A DNA stretch of 64,000 nucleotides from Erythrobacter aurantius. Its GTDB lineage: Bacteria > Pseudomonadota > Alphaproteobacteria > Sphingomonadales > Sphingomonadaceae. The notes beneath the pieces were generated by a model. The model was not told the origin of the DNA. It made no database searches and worked only from the letters and a program-made list of their open reading frames with translations. This document shows positions 16,717-25,524 of the stretch, piece by piece; the first letter of the stretch is position 1; every line of letters starts with the position of its first letter. The DNA is taken from positions 1,698,001-1,762,000 of the forward strand of contig NZ_CP090949.1 in assembly GCF_023823125.1 (NCBI RefSeq), given 5' to 3'. The position numbers and the translations under genes were made by a program.

Positions 16717-16917
16717 GGGTCGTCCTTTGGATCGAAAGTGTGTCTTTGGATTGCTTGGGGCGCAGATAGGGGCAAGCGTGCAGGCAGGCAAGAAAGGTTT
16801 GCGTGCCCCGGAGCAAGGGTTTCGAAAGCGCCTAACAAGCCGACAAAGGCCGCGGCGTTCTAAACACGCCCTTAACCTTATCGCTCTAACTCACTGGAAG
16901 TTGGACGGAACGGGTCG

Positions 16918-18285
16918 ATGCAAACGCAGATTCTAGGACTGGTCACGCCTTTGATGGCGTTGTTCTTTGCAGCGACCTTTGCGGTGCTGTGGAAGGTGGG
17001 CGGCCTGAAACGCCACGTTCTGGGGTTCGCGATTGCTTATGTCCTGTCTGCGACCGGCTATCTGATCACGCACATCGCACCCGCCGATGGCACCTATGTT
17101 TTTCACGCGACGCAGGTGTTCTACAGTCTAGCGTCCACGATCATGGCCGCCTGTGTCTGCGAACGGGTGGGGCAAAAACTGCACCTACCGAGCTTTGCCT
17201 TTGTCTACGTGATAAGCGCCCTTGTCCTGGCGGTTGCAGTGTCGACTACCAATGACGTCGGTCCGCGGTTGATAATCATCAACATGGGCTACGGCATCAT
17301 GTTCACTATGTGCGTCACCACACTGCTGGCAGCGCGTCGCCGTGAAATCCTCGATCTGGCTGTAATCGCCGTGATGGTGTTTCAGGCGCTGGATTTCTTT
17401 GTCCGGCCAACTCTGACACTGCTGATCGAACAGAGCATTCCGGCAGAAGTCTATCGCGACTCCGTCTACTATTCGCTCATCGGCCTCGCACTCGCGATAA
17501 AGGGCGTGACGACGGCAATGGTCCTGATCGGCGCAACGATTGCGGAATGGACCACGAACCTGCGCGAAAGCGGCGAACGCGATCCGCTTACCGGTTTGCG
17601 CAATCGGGGCGCATTCGAACAGGCGATGCAGGAGATGCTTTCCCGTGCGCAAGAGCAGGGGCAGCCTGTGACCCTCGTGATTGCCGATATCGACCACTTC
17701 AAGCAGGTCAATGACATCTGGGGCCATCAGGCTGGCGATCAGGCGATTTCGAGCTTTGGCCATTTGATTGATCAGACGATACGAGCCTGCGATGTAGCCG
17801 GCCGGGTCGGAGGCGAGGAATTCTGCATTGCCGTCTGGAATTGCGAGAACGATCCTGCCGAACGCCTCGCCGGGCGGATCAGACAGGGTTTTGCGAGGCT
17901 CAAGCATTCGGGATTGAGCGACGATATCCGCCTTACAGCAAGCTTTGGTGTAGCAACGGCACGCGCAGGTGAATCCTACGAGAGGCTGTTTTCGCGCGCT
18001 GACGCGGCGCTGTACGGGCCAAGGCTGCCGGCCGCGATTGCGTTGTTTCCGAGCGTGACGGACCCGGTTCCTCGGTGGCCGATGCCGAGGCTACTCCCGC
18101 CGAAAGACGCCGAGCCGCGAATTGAGGCCGTTGCAGATTGCGGCGCTGGACTTGGAAAATTCCGGCCGATAAGCATCTGGCATGAAAGTGAATGTCGCGA
18201 TTGTCGCTGCGCTCGCCGTTCTTGGTACGGTAGGCGGGTCTTGGACTGCGGTGATGGGGCAGCAACCCGATGGCAGCGCCGCTGA
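16918..18285 (+). CDS. Membrane diguanylate cyclase (GGDEF), apparent 3' frameshift
   Basis: The first 200 residues contain about six transmembrane helices. The GGDEF domain follows: DPLTGLRNRGAFEQA (about residue 221), ADIDHFKQVND, and an intact active-site RVGGEEF (about residue 300). It should make c-di-GMP from two GTP. The domain end ADAALY would normally continue as RAKAAGRN. Here the frame shifts at 18013-18018, giving GPRLPAA. Adding one base after 18015 restores RAKAAGRD and ends translation at 18125, about 402 residues. The literal open frame runs to 18285 and overlaps the next gene by 104 bases, which is an artefact of the shift. Either a real mutation or a base-call error. Confidence 0.8.
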   Translation: MQTQILGLVTPLMALFFAATFAVLWKVGGLKRHVLGFAIAYVLSATGYLITHIAPADGTYVFHATQVFYSLASTIMAACVCERVGQKLHLPSFAFVYVISALVLAVAVSTTNDVGPRLIIINMGYGIMFTMCVTTLLAARRREILDLAVIAVMVFQALDFFVRPTLTLLIEQSIPAEVYRDSVYYSLIGLALAIKGVTTAMVLIGATIAEWTTNLRESGERDPLTGLRNRGAFEQAMQEMLSRAQEQGQPVTLVIADIDHFKQVNDIWGHQAGDQAISSFGHLIDQTIRACDVAGRVGGEEFCIAVWNCENDPAERLAGRIRQGFARLKHSGLSDDIRLTASFGVATARAGESYERLFSRADAALYGPRLPAAIALFPSVTDPVPRWPMPRLLPPKDAEPRIEAVADCGAGLGKFRPISIWHESECRDCRCARRSWYGRRVLDCGDGAATRWQRR

Positions 18286-20908
18286 TCCATATCTGACCGA
18301 GGCCGGACTGGAGCCATGCCCTGGCGACAATTACTTCGCGCGGCGGGACGCGGATCAGGATTTCGTGCTTTTGTGCGATGTCCTTGCCTACAGCAATCAG
18401 GGCATTCGCGATCGCGCCATGGCGGATCGGTTGCTCGAAATGCTGTTCATGGCAGAGCAGAAGCGTTGGCCGATCCGAACACTATTGGCGTTGAAGACAG
18501 CGGATGTGCTGATTGATCTGGGAGAGCCGGAGGTCGCGCTTCGGTTGATTGACAGGCACGTCCAGCCGGATGCCGATCCTGCACTGGTTGCGCGGGCAGG
18601 AATCTTGGCTGAAGCGGTGCAGCTGCTTTCGGACCCATCGCCGGAATTGCTCGATGCTTTCGAACAGCGGCTGATGGTTCTGGAGGCGGGGCCGGGCGAA
18701 CAAGGTGATGAACTGGCGCGCGAAACGCTGCTTGTCGGTTGGCGCATCGCAGGGTTTGCCCGTCTGGGACTGGACGACAAGCAAGGCGCTCAAAGAGCAT
18801 TTCTGCGCCTGTCAGAGCTTGCGACCGGCCCGTCCGATTACGCTGGAAGCTATCTCGTAATCGCCCACCGCGAACTGGCGCGCATCGCATATGAACAAGG
18901 CGATCTCGACACGGCTTTGCAATTGGTCACCCACGCGGAACCCTATCTCGAAGACGGGGCCAAGCCGCAGGCCTATCTGCATCCCGGCACCGAAGGGATG
19001 GCCCTGCTGCGCGCGCAGATTGAACTGGCGCAGGGAAAATCGACTGCCGAATTGTTCCCCGGCACGCTGGTCGGCGATCCGGAGGCGGAATGGCGTCCCA
19101 GGGCCGATTGGAACCTGCAATTCGACGGCGAAACGCAGGCGCGGCGCGAGGAGGTGCTGACCCTTTATCGCAGGATATACAAGGAGCGAGGCAACCCTGA
19201 TTTCTCGGAACGGCCGACAATCCCCGATTTGCCGATCCTGCGTTCGATGGCGTTCGAGCAAGCGCAATCGCTGCAGGTAAGTTCGGCCGATTCAGCCGCC
19301 AGCTTTGCCAATGCCCTGCGGCAGCTAGACAGCGACGAGGAACGCGCTCGGCTGGAAGCGTTTGATCGCAGCAAGGCCCAGCTGCGTCAGGCATTGCGGC
19401 GCTATGCTGCACTGAATTCGGATGCTGATACGGCAGATGTTTCGGACGCGCTCGGCGAATTGGACCGAGCCCGCGCGGAGATTGCCGCACAACCCGATTT
19501 CGCGAGTGATTACGAAGATACGCCGGGCGAACCGGCGATCTATCGTTCGATCCATCCTTGGTATCTCGGTGCATTCCGGCAGGGGTATGCGCGCGGCCAG
19601 ATCGAAGAAATGTTGCTGATCACCCCTGCGGATGGTGACATTCATGTGTTCGCGCTTGGCTGGTCAGGGGATGCGCCTTTTGCATGGCACGTCCTTGAAG
19701 ACGGGGTGGAGAAGATTGCACCGCTGGTCGATCGCCTGCGGTGTCAGGTCGACTTGAAGAGCTGCACCGACGAGGCCGGGTTTGCCTTGGCCGAAATGCC
19801 GGTAAGCCCTTCGGAAGAGAAAGGGCAGCAAGCCTATGATCAGGCGGCTGCCTATGAGATATATCGACTGCTCATCAAGCCGGTGGAGCCTGCGCTTACC
19901 AAAGGTTCTGACGTGTTCGTGATGGCCAGCGGAGCCATGGCGACGCTGCCGTTGGCCATGCTCGTCACCGAGGCTCCCGATGAGGATTACGACTGGGCCG
20001 ATTACCGCACGATGCGCAGGGCGCCGTGGCTCGGCAATCGCTATGCCTTCACCACCACGCCTTCGTTCGACAGCTTTCGGCCAAACCGTTTCTTTCCGAT
20101 CAACAATGTCTCGCGCGACATGCTGTTCGCGGTGGCTGACCCTGCGTTTGACGGCCAGTTGAGGCCGGGGGAACTGCGCTCTGCCGATTTTCTGACGCTG
20201 ACGCGCAAAGGCCGTCTCGCCAACCTCGAAGCGATCCGGAAGCTTTCGCCGCTGCCGGGGACAAAGGCTGAATACGAAGCGGTCCGTTCGGCCTTGCAAA
20301 CCTCGGAACATGTCGCCTTGCTCGGAACGCGGGCGACCGAGGCCGCGCTGCGCCAGCATCCTGACCTTGATGATGCACGCTATTTGTTGCTGGCGACCCA
20401 CGGCCTGCTGCCCGGCCAGAACGATCGGGAACTGGCCGAACCCGCGCTGGTCCTGACCCCGCCTGACGATGCCACGAGCGAAAATGATGGCCTGCTGACG
20501 GCAAGCGAGGTGCGTTCACTGAACCTGCGCGCCGAATGGGTGTTTCTGTCGGCCTGCAACACCGCGAATGCAGGTGGCACGGGTGATAGCCTGTCGGCGC
20601 TTGCCAGCGCGTTCCTGCGCGCAGGGGCACTGCAGGTCATGGCTAGCCACTGGCCGGTGCTCGATGATGTCACCCCGGCGCTGACAACCGCCACGCTGCG
20701 CGCTTCGGCCCGCAATCGCCGGGGAGGGCCGGGCCGCGCCTTGCAAAGCGCAACGCGTGCCGTGCGCGAAGGGCGCTGGCCAGGCGGCGGCAGGATTGAG
20801 GGATGGCAGGAAAGCTGGGCGCATCCGATGGCGTGGGCGCCGTTCGTGCTGATCTCCAACGGGGATGAGGCGATCGTCAACAACCGGTTCGACACAGACT
20901 GGAATTGA
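18182..20908 (+). CDS. Secreted CHAT-domain protein with helical repeats
   Basis: The protein has 908 residues. The N-terminal 26 residues form a signal peptide, so it acts outside the cytoplasm. Residues of about 40-350 are all-helical and TPR-like (segments such as RLGLDDKQGAQRAFLRL and AYEQGDLDTALQLVTHAE). A charged helical stretch follows, then a C-terminal CHAT domain. The caspase-like dyad is His740 in LLLATHGLLPG and Cys792 in FLSACNTA. CHAT proteins are clan CD proteases or scaffolds, often fused to TPRs. Here there is no partner gene with an obvious substrate. It precedes the M28 peptidase by 80 bases on the same strand. Confidence 0.85.
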   Translation: MKVNVAIVAALAVLGTVGGSWTAVMGQQPDGSAADPYLTEAGLEPCPGDNYFARRDADQDFVLLCDVLAYSNQGIRDRAMADRLLEMLFMAEQKRWPIRTLLALKTADVLIDLGEPEVALRLIDRHVQPDADPALVARAGILAEAVQLLSDPSPELLDAFEQRLMVLEAGPGEQGDELARETLLVGWRIAGFARLGLDDKQGAQRAFLRLSELATGPSDYAGSYLVIAHRELARIAYEQGDLDTALQLVTHAEPYLEDGAKPQAYLHPGTEGMALLRAQIELAQGKSTAELFPGTLVGDPEAEWRPRADWNLQFDGETQARREEVLTLYRRIYKERGNPDFSERPTIPDLPILRSMAFEQAQSLQVSSADSAASFANALRQLDSDEERARLEAFDRSKAQLRQALRRYAALNSDADTADVSDALGELDRARAEIAAQPDFASDYEDTPGEPAIYRSIHPWYLGAFRQGYARGQIEEMLLITPADGDIHVFALGWSGDAPFAWHVLEDGVEKIAPLVDRLRCQVDLKSCTDEAGFALAEMPVSPSEEKGQQAYDQAAAYEIYRLLIKPVEPALTKGSDVFVMASGAMATLPLAMLVTEAPDEDYDWADYRTMRRAPWLGNRYAFTTTPSFDSFRPNRFFPINNVSRDMLFAVADPAFDGQLRPGELRSADFLTLTRKGRLANLEAIRKLSPLPGTKAEYEAVRSALQTSEHVALLGTRATEAALRQHPDLDDARYLLLATHGLLPGQNDRELAEPALVLTPPDDATSENDGLLTASEVRSLNLRAEWVFLSACNTANAGGTGDSLSALASAFLRAGALQVMASHWPVLDDVTPALTTATLRASARNRRGGPGRALQSATRAVREGRWPGGGRIEGWQESWAHPMAWAPFVLISNGDEAIVNNRFDTDWN

Positions 20909-20988
20909 GGTTGTTTTGCGCAATTTGCGCGATGGCAGGGCTGCGACCCACTGGACTTGCCGTGCCAAGCTGCCTAGCAATTCGCCCT

Positions 20989-22428
20989 ATGAAAAAAGCA
21001 CTCCTTGCCACCGCCGCCCTCATCATCGCCGCACCGCTCGCCGCCGAAGCGCATAGCGATGCACCGAGCCTTCAAGACGTCGCCTCGCAAGCCTTGGAAA
21101 GCGACACCTACGCATGGGATTTCGTCGAAGGGGTGACAACCGAAGTCGGCCCGCGTCAGGCCGGAACGGAAGCCGAGGCGCGCGGGCGCAAATGGGCGAT
21201 GGAATGGCTGACCGCGCACGGCTTTGCCAATGTCGCGGACGAGCCGTTCGAAATGGAAACATGGATTCCGGGCGAAATCCACCGCGCGGAAATCATCAGC
21301 CCGTTTCCGCAGCCGCTTGTGATCCAGCCGCTGGGCGGCAGCGCCTCGACCGGGCCTGACGGGATTACTGCCGAAGTCGTCATGTTCGAAAGCGTCGCCG
21401 CGCTTCAAGCCGCGCCCGAAGGCAGCCTGACGGGCAAGATCGCCTATATTTCGCATTCGATGACCCCGACGCAGGACGGCTCGCAATACGGCTTTGCCGG
21501 GCCGGCGCGCTGGGTTGGCGCGGAACTGGCCAAGCAGCGCGGCGCGATCGCCACCGTCATCAAATCGGTCGGCACCGATTACCACCGCAACCCGCACACC
21601 GGTGGCACGACCTTCCGCAATGCCGACGGATCGAGCGATGTCGGGCGGCCTGTGCCGACCCCGGCGGGCGCTTTGTCGCTGCCCGATGCCGCAAACCTTG
21701 AACGCATGTTCGAGCGCGCCAATGGCCGCCCGATCATGATGAAGCTGACGCTGACGCCGGAAAATCTCGGCACCACGCTGAGCGGCAATGTCGTGGGCGA
21801 GATTGTCGGGCGCAATCCCTCGCTGCCACCGGTGCTGATCGCGTGCCACCTCGACAGCTGGTGGAATGCACCGGGCGCGTTTGACGATGGCGCAGGCTGC
21901 GGCATTGTCGCCGCTGCGGCGCTGAATGTGCAGAAGGCCGGCCAGCCGCTGCGCACCATTCGCGTGCTGATGGCGGGGGCAGAGGAAGTCGGCCTGTTCG
22001 GATCGACCGCCTATTCCGAGGCGCATATCGACGAGAAAATCGGCGTCGGCCTCGAAAGCGATTTCGGCGCGGACCGTATCTGGCGTTTCGAAAGCAATTT
22101 CCGTGAAAGCAATCCCGCTCTGCACACCCGGATCGCCGGTGCGGTGGCCCGTTTTGGCGTTGCCAATTCAACCAATGTCGCAAACGGCGGGGCGGACCTC
22201 AACATCGTGCGCGATCAGGGCGGGGCGCTGATCGATCTGCAGCAGGACGGCACCCGCTATTTCGACCTGCACCACACGCCCGACGACACGCTCGACAAGA
22301 TCGACCCGGTGCAACTGCGCCAGAATGTCGCGGTGTGGACGACAGTGGTGGGCATTCTCGCGAACGAGAGTACCTCGATCCAGACCGGCGGCCCGATCCC
22401 GAGCGCACCGGCAATCATGGACAAGTGA
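20989..22428 (+). CDS. M28 family zinc metallopeptidase, secreted
   Basis: The protein has 479 residues from the ATG at 20989, which starts a clean signal peptide (MKKALLATAALIIAAPLAAEA); the longer frame from 20905 looks wrong. The co-catalytic zinc motif is visible: His in ACHLDSW, bridging Asp in GAFDDGAGCG, the catalytic Glu pair in MAGAEEVGLFGS, Asp in LESDFGAD and His in DLHHTPDDT. Family members are aminopeptidases or carboxypeptidases. A PA-like region may lie around residues 120-230. It is adjacent to and convergent with the DUF1501 gene, with no gap. Confidence 0.88.
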   Translation: MKKALLATAALIIAAPLAAEAHSDAPSLQDVASQALESDTYAWDFVEGVTTEVGPRQAGTEAEARGRKWAMEWLTAHGFANVADEPFEMETWIPGEIHRAEIISPFPQPLVIQPLGGSASTGPDGITAEVVMFESVAALQAAPEGSLTGKIAYISHSMTPTQDGSQYGFAGPARWVGAELAKQRGAIATVIKSVGTDYHRNPHTGGTTFRNADGSSDVGRPVPTPAGALSLPDAANLERMFERANGRPIMMKLTLTPENLGTTLSGNVVGEIVGRNPSLPPVLIACHLDSWWNAPGAFDDGAGCGIVAAAALNVQKAGQPLRTIRVLMAGAEEVGLFGSTAYSEAHIDEKIGVGLESDFGADRIWRFESNFRESNPALHTRIAGAVARFGVANSTNVANGGADLNIVRDQGGALIDLQQDGTRYFDLHHTPDDTLDKIDPVQLRQNVAVWTTVVGILANESTSIQTGGPIPSAPAIMDK

Positions 22429-23601
22429 TCAGCTGCGCACGAACCCGCTGACAGGCGCGCCGCTGCGACCGGGGAACAGCCGGGCCAGCGCGCGTTCGGG
22501 ATCGAGCGCGAGATGTTCGGCGACGGCTCCGGCCACGACGCTTTCCAGCGCCATCGTCGGCCGCAGGTCGCGCCCTTCGTACAGGTCGCTTTCGCCCAGT
22601 CCGGGCCAGTCGGCCATCACCCGTCCACCGCGCAGCGCTCCGCCCATCAGCAGCGTTGCCGATGCGGTGCCGTGATCGGTCCCGTTCGTCCCGTTGAGCC
22701 GCGCGGTTCGGCCAAATTCGGTGGCAACCACCACCATCGTATCGGCCCATGCGGAGCCCATGCCCGCCCGATACGCGCCGAGCAGCGCGTCGAGCTGGCT
22801 CGCGTTGCGCCGGAATGCACCGACCTGATTGGCATGGGTATCCCAGCCGCCCAGTTCGATCATCGCTATCCGTGCGCCGTCTTCGCCGCGCATCAGTGAA
22901 GCGGCGAGATCACCCGCAGCCTGAGCATCGCGCAGATTGCGCAGATTGTCGTCCGCCGCCATCGCCTGCGTTTCGAGCGCGCGGCTCCACAACCCGCCAA
23001 GCTCGGCATCCTCGCCATACAACATGCCGACCCGCGCCATGAAGGCGTCGCTCGCCTGTGGCAGCGCGCTTGGCGCGTAGCTGGAGGCAGGCGCGTCACC
23101 GCGCAGCGCCAGCGGCATTGTGGGAGCGATGGCCAGAGCCTTGGGATGTGTTTCGCCCGCCTGTTCGCCGATCATGCTGACCAGTCGGTTCAGCCAGCCG
23201 TCGCTTTTGGCATAGGGCTGCGCAGCGCCGGTTTCGAGCATGTTCTGCCCGTCGAAATGGGAACGCTCGCGGTAGCTGGTAGCAGTGGCATGGACGAACA
23301 GCGCATCGCCCGCAGCATAGGCCGCACCGACCTGATCGAAGGCGGGGTGGATCGCAAAAAAGCCGTCCGCACGACGCGCCCCGTCATATTCAGCCAGCGT
23401 TGCGCGTCGCAGTTCGGAAAGACCCGGGTCGCCAACCGGAGCCAGCATCGCCATGCCGTCCGCCGCGCCCCGCAGCAGCACGAACAGCAGGTTTTTCTCC
23501 CCGGCTGTCCGCGCGAATGCCATCGAAGGCAGGGCGAGGCTGGCCGTGCCCAGAGCAATCGACCCGCCAAGGATCGAACGGCGATCTAGGGTGAACGTCA
23601 T
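22429..23601 (-). CDS. DUF1501 domain protein (Tat-exported)
   Basis: The protein has 390 residues. The N-terminus has a twin-arginine signal (RRSILGG plus a hydrophobic segment ending near AFA). The rest fits the DUF1501 family in the alkaline-phosphatase-like fold: LLFVLLRGAADGM, SHFDGQNMLE, IELGGWDTHANQ and VVATEFGRTARLNGTNGTDHG, with several Asp/His candidates for metal binding. It lies 4 bases after the DUF1800 gene. The DUF1800/DUF1501 pair is common in proteobacteria and planctomycetes, and its function is unsettled. Confidence 0.88.
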   Translation of the reverse strand: MTFTLDRRSILGGSIALGTASLALPSMAFARTAGEKNLLFVLLRGAADGMAMLAPVGDPGLSELRRATLAEYDGARRADGFFAIHPAFDQVGAAYAAGDALFVHATATSYRERSHFDGQNMLETGAAQPYAKSDGWLNRLVSMIGEQAGETHPKALAIAPTMPLALRGDAPASSYAPSALPQASDAFMARVGMLYGEDAELGGLWSRALETQAMAADDNLRNLRDAQAAGDLAASLMRGEDGARIAMIELGGWDTHANQVGAFRRNASQLDALLGAYRAGMGSAWADTMVVVATEFGRTARLNGTNGTDHGTASATLLMGGALRGGRVMADWPGLGESDLYEGRDLRPTMALESVVAGAVAEHLALDPERALARLFPGRSGAPVSGFVRS

Positions 23602-23605
23602 CGAC

Positions 23606-25063
23606 TTACCTCCGCATCATTTCGGGTGAGACCAGCAACAGGCCCAGCGCCTGCGTCCCGCTTTCGGCGCGCGAAAGCCATGTGCGCGTGTTGTCGCTCA
23701 GCATACCGGGAAAGGCGGATTGGGCACGCCACATCACGTCGTCAGCCGGTGCATTGCGGGCGATCCTTTCGGCCAGTTCGACGCGGCGGAACAGCCCATC
23801 GGGCCCGGCCCAGCTTCCGGCCAGATCATCGTAGCCGGCGGGTGAGGGCGCACGCCACGGCAATTGCCCGATTTCATTGAGAGCGCTGGCTATCCGCCGC
23901 GCATCAAGATTCTCGATCCCCGTCAAGCGCAGCACCGAAACCAGCCATTCGAACGGCTGCTTGAACTTCACCGGCTCTGCGGCCCAGACCTCTGGCGCTG
24001 CGATCAGAGTGCGGGTCAGGCTCGCCAGATCACCGCCGGTCTTCAAAAAGTCGGCTTCTAGCCGGTTGATCAGGCTTGCCGGGGGATCATCGCCGCCGAA
24101 ATGCCGTGCAAGCTTGGTTGCGACAAAGCGTGCGGTGGCCGGGTGGCTGGCGAGATCGTCCAGCACGTCCAACGCCTGCCGTGCACCGCTGTCGCGATAG
24201 CTTCGTCCCATGATGGTGCGATTGCCCGGTTCATGCGCCACTTCGACAAAGGCGGCACCATTGGCCTGTCCCTGGGTGAAACGTTCAAACCGGCCAAGGC
24301 CCTGGATCGACCAGCCCGTTAGCGCGCGGGCGAATTCGGTGACGTCGCTCTGGCTGTAACCGCCATCGACCCCCAGCGTGTGCAATTCGAGGATTTCGCG
24401 AGCGAGGTTCTCGTTCAGACCACGCGGCCCGCCTCCCTGATCACCCTGTCGCCTGCGAGCCCGCATCTGCATGAAGCGGGAATTGGGGCCGACCGACTGG
24501 AACTGATCGAGGTAGAGCAGCATCGCCGGGTGCAGCACCGCCGCTTTCAGCATGTCGGAAAAGCGCCCCAGCACGAAGGGGCGGATCGCCTGGAATTCGT
24601 GATCGGCCACCTGATAATGCGTCCCCGGCTTTTGTGCGCTGACGCTGAAATGGTTCGACCAGAAATGCACCATCCGTTCCATCATGGGCGTTTCGCTGGC
24701 GATAGCGATATTCGTCCTGAGCGCGACATCCCGGCGCAGGGTCTGGCCAGCAGCCATATAGGATTGGCGCACTTCAGGGGGCAGGCCGTTCAGGGGATCG
24801 CTGCCGCGCATACCTTCAGTCATGGCCGCCATGTCGGCCTCGCCTTCGCTCGCCTGCATCTGGCGCTGCTGTCGTAGCCGTCGCAGCATCTGGAGGATTT
24901 CGCCCGGCTTGGCCGCATTGTCCGATCGTCCAGCAATCGCTGACGGGAAGGGATCAAAGGCATCCATCTGCGCCAGCAGGTAACGGGCCGGATCGTCGGG
25001 TGCGCTCTGCTCGCGTTTCAGGCCGTAGCCAAAACGATTGAGGGCGATGCTGGCTTTGCTCAA
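23606..25063 (-). CDS. DUF1800 domain protein
   Basis: The protein has 485 residues. Typical DUF1800 segments are ALNRFGYG at the N-terminus, MMERMVHFWSNHFSVS (about residue 128), a long helical middle with NENLAREILELHTLGVDGGYSQ and VTEFARALTGWSI, and a C-terminal stretch resembling LLVSPEMMRR. No signal peptide is evident, although its DUF1501 partner has a Tat signal. The two may be exported together. It is transcribed away from the tRNA-Pro gene upstream. Confidence 0.87.
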   Translation of the reverse strand: MSKASIALNRFGYGLKREQSAPDDPARYLLAQMDAFDPFPSAIAGRSDNAAKPGEILQMLRRLRQQRQMQASEGEADMAAMTEGMRGSDPLNGLPPEVRQSYMAAGQTLRRDVALRTNIAIASETPMMERMVHFWSNHFSVSAQKPGTHYQVADHEFQAIRPFVLGRFSDMLKAAVLHPAMLLYLDQFQSVGPNSRFMQMRARRRQGDQGGGPRGLNENLAREILELHTLGVDGGYSQSDVTEFARALTGWSIQGLGRFERFTQGQANGAAFVEVAHEPGNRTIMGRSYRDSGARQALDVLDDLASHPATARFVATKLARHFGGDDPPASLINRLEADFLKTGGDLASLTRTLIAAPEVWAAEPVKFKQPFEWLVSVLRLTGIENLDARRIASALNEIGQLPWRAPSPAGYDDLAGSWAGPDGLFRRVELAERIARNAPADDVMWRAQSAFPGMLSDNTRTWLSRAESGTQALGLLLVSPEMMRR

Positions 25064-25237
25064 TCTCTGACACCTCGCAAATCCACCGGACTTCCGGCAA
25101 TCTGCCGCCGTCGCCGCGTCATGTCACGTCGCCTTGCGTCACAAATTGTCGCAAGCCGCAAAGGTAAAGCCGTCAGCGCGCCAAATCCGTCGCGCATTGC
25201 CAAGGCATTTTCGTGATTTTGGATGACTGGATTGAAA

Positions 25238-25314
25238 TGGTCGGGGAGACTGGATTCGAACCAGCGACCCCCTGTACCCAAAACAGGTGCGCTACCAGGC
25301 TGCGCCACTCCCCG
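25238..25314 (-). tRNA. tRNA-Pro (anticodon TGG)
   Basis: The gene has 77 bases including an encoded CCA. The acceptor arms CGGGGAG and CTCCCCG pair. The T arm has GGTTCGAATCC and the anticodon loop is TTTGGGT, giving TGG. The D-loop has GCCTGGTAGC. Confidence 0.95.
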
Positions 25315-25364
25315 ACTTCATTTCAATCGCCCGAACGGGCTCTTTCGTCGCCATGCGCAAGGCG

Positions 25365-25440
25365 TGGTGGGCCCGGCAGGATTCGAACCCGCGACCTAGC
25401 CGTTATGAGCGGCCAGCTCTAACCGCTGAGCTACAGGCCC
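25365..25440 (-). tRNA. tRNA-Ile2 (CAT anticodon, lysidine type)
   Basis: The gene has 76 bases with encoded CCA. The acceptor GGGCCTG pairs with CGGGCCC. The anticodon loop CTCATAA gives CAT. The body (CCGCTCATAACGG) matches the minor isoleucine tRNA that TilS modifies to read ATA, not initiator or elongator Met. A Met label by an automated caller would be a common mistake. It lies 50 bases from tRNA-Pro, on the same strand. Confidence 0.88.
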
Positions 25441-25524
25441 GTAAGCCTTCGAGACGTGGCCTCGATGACGAAAGCAGCACGGCCCCTACAGCGAGAGGGA
25501 TAAAGAAACAAGCGGGGAAGCGCG

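Noticed and set aside
18126-18285. C-terminal extension of the diguanylate cyclase
   Set aside because: It is the wrong-frame continuation after an apparent one-base deletion, and it overlaps the CHAT signal peptide region.
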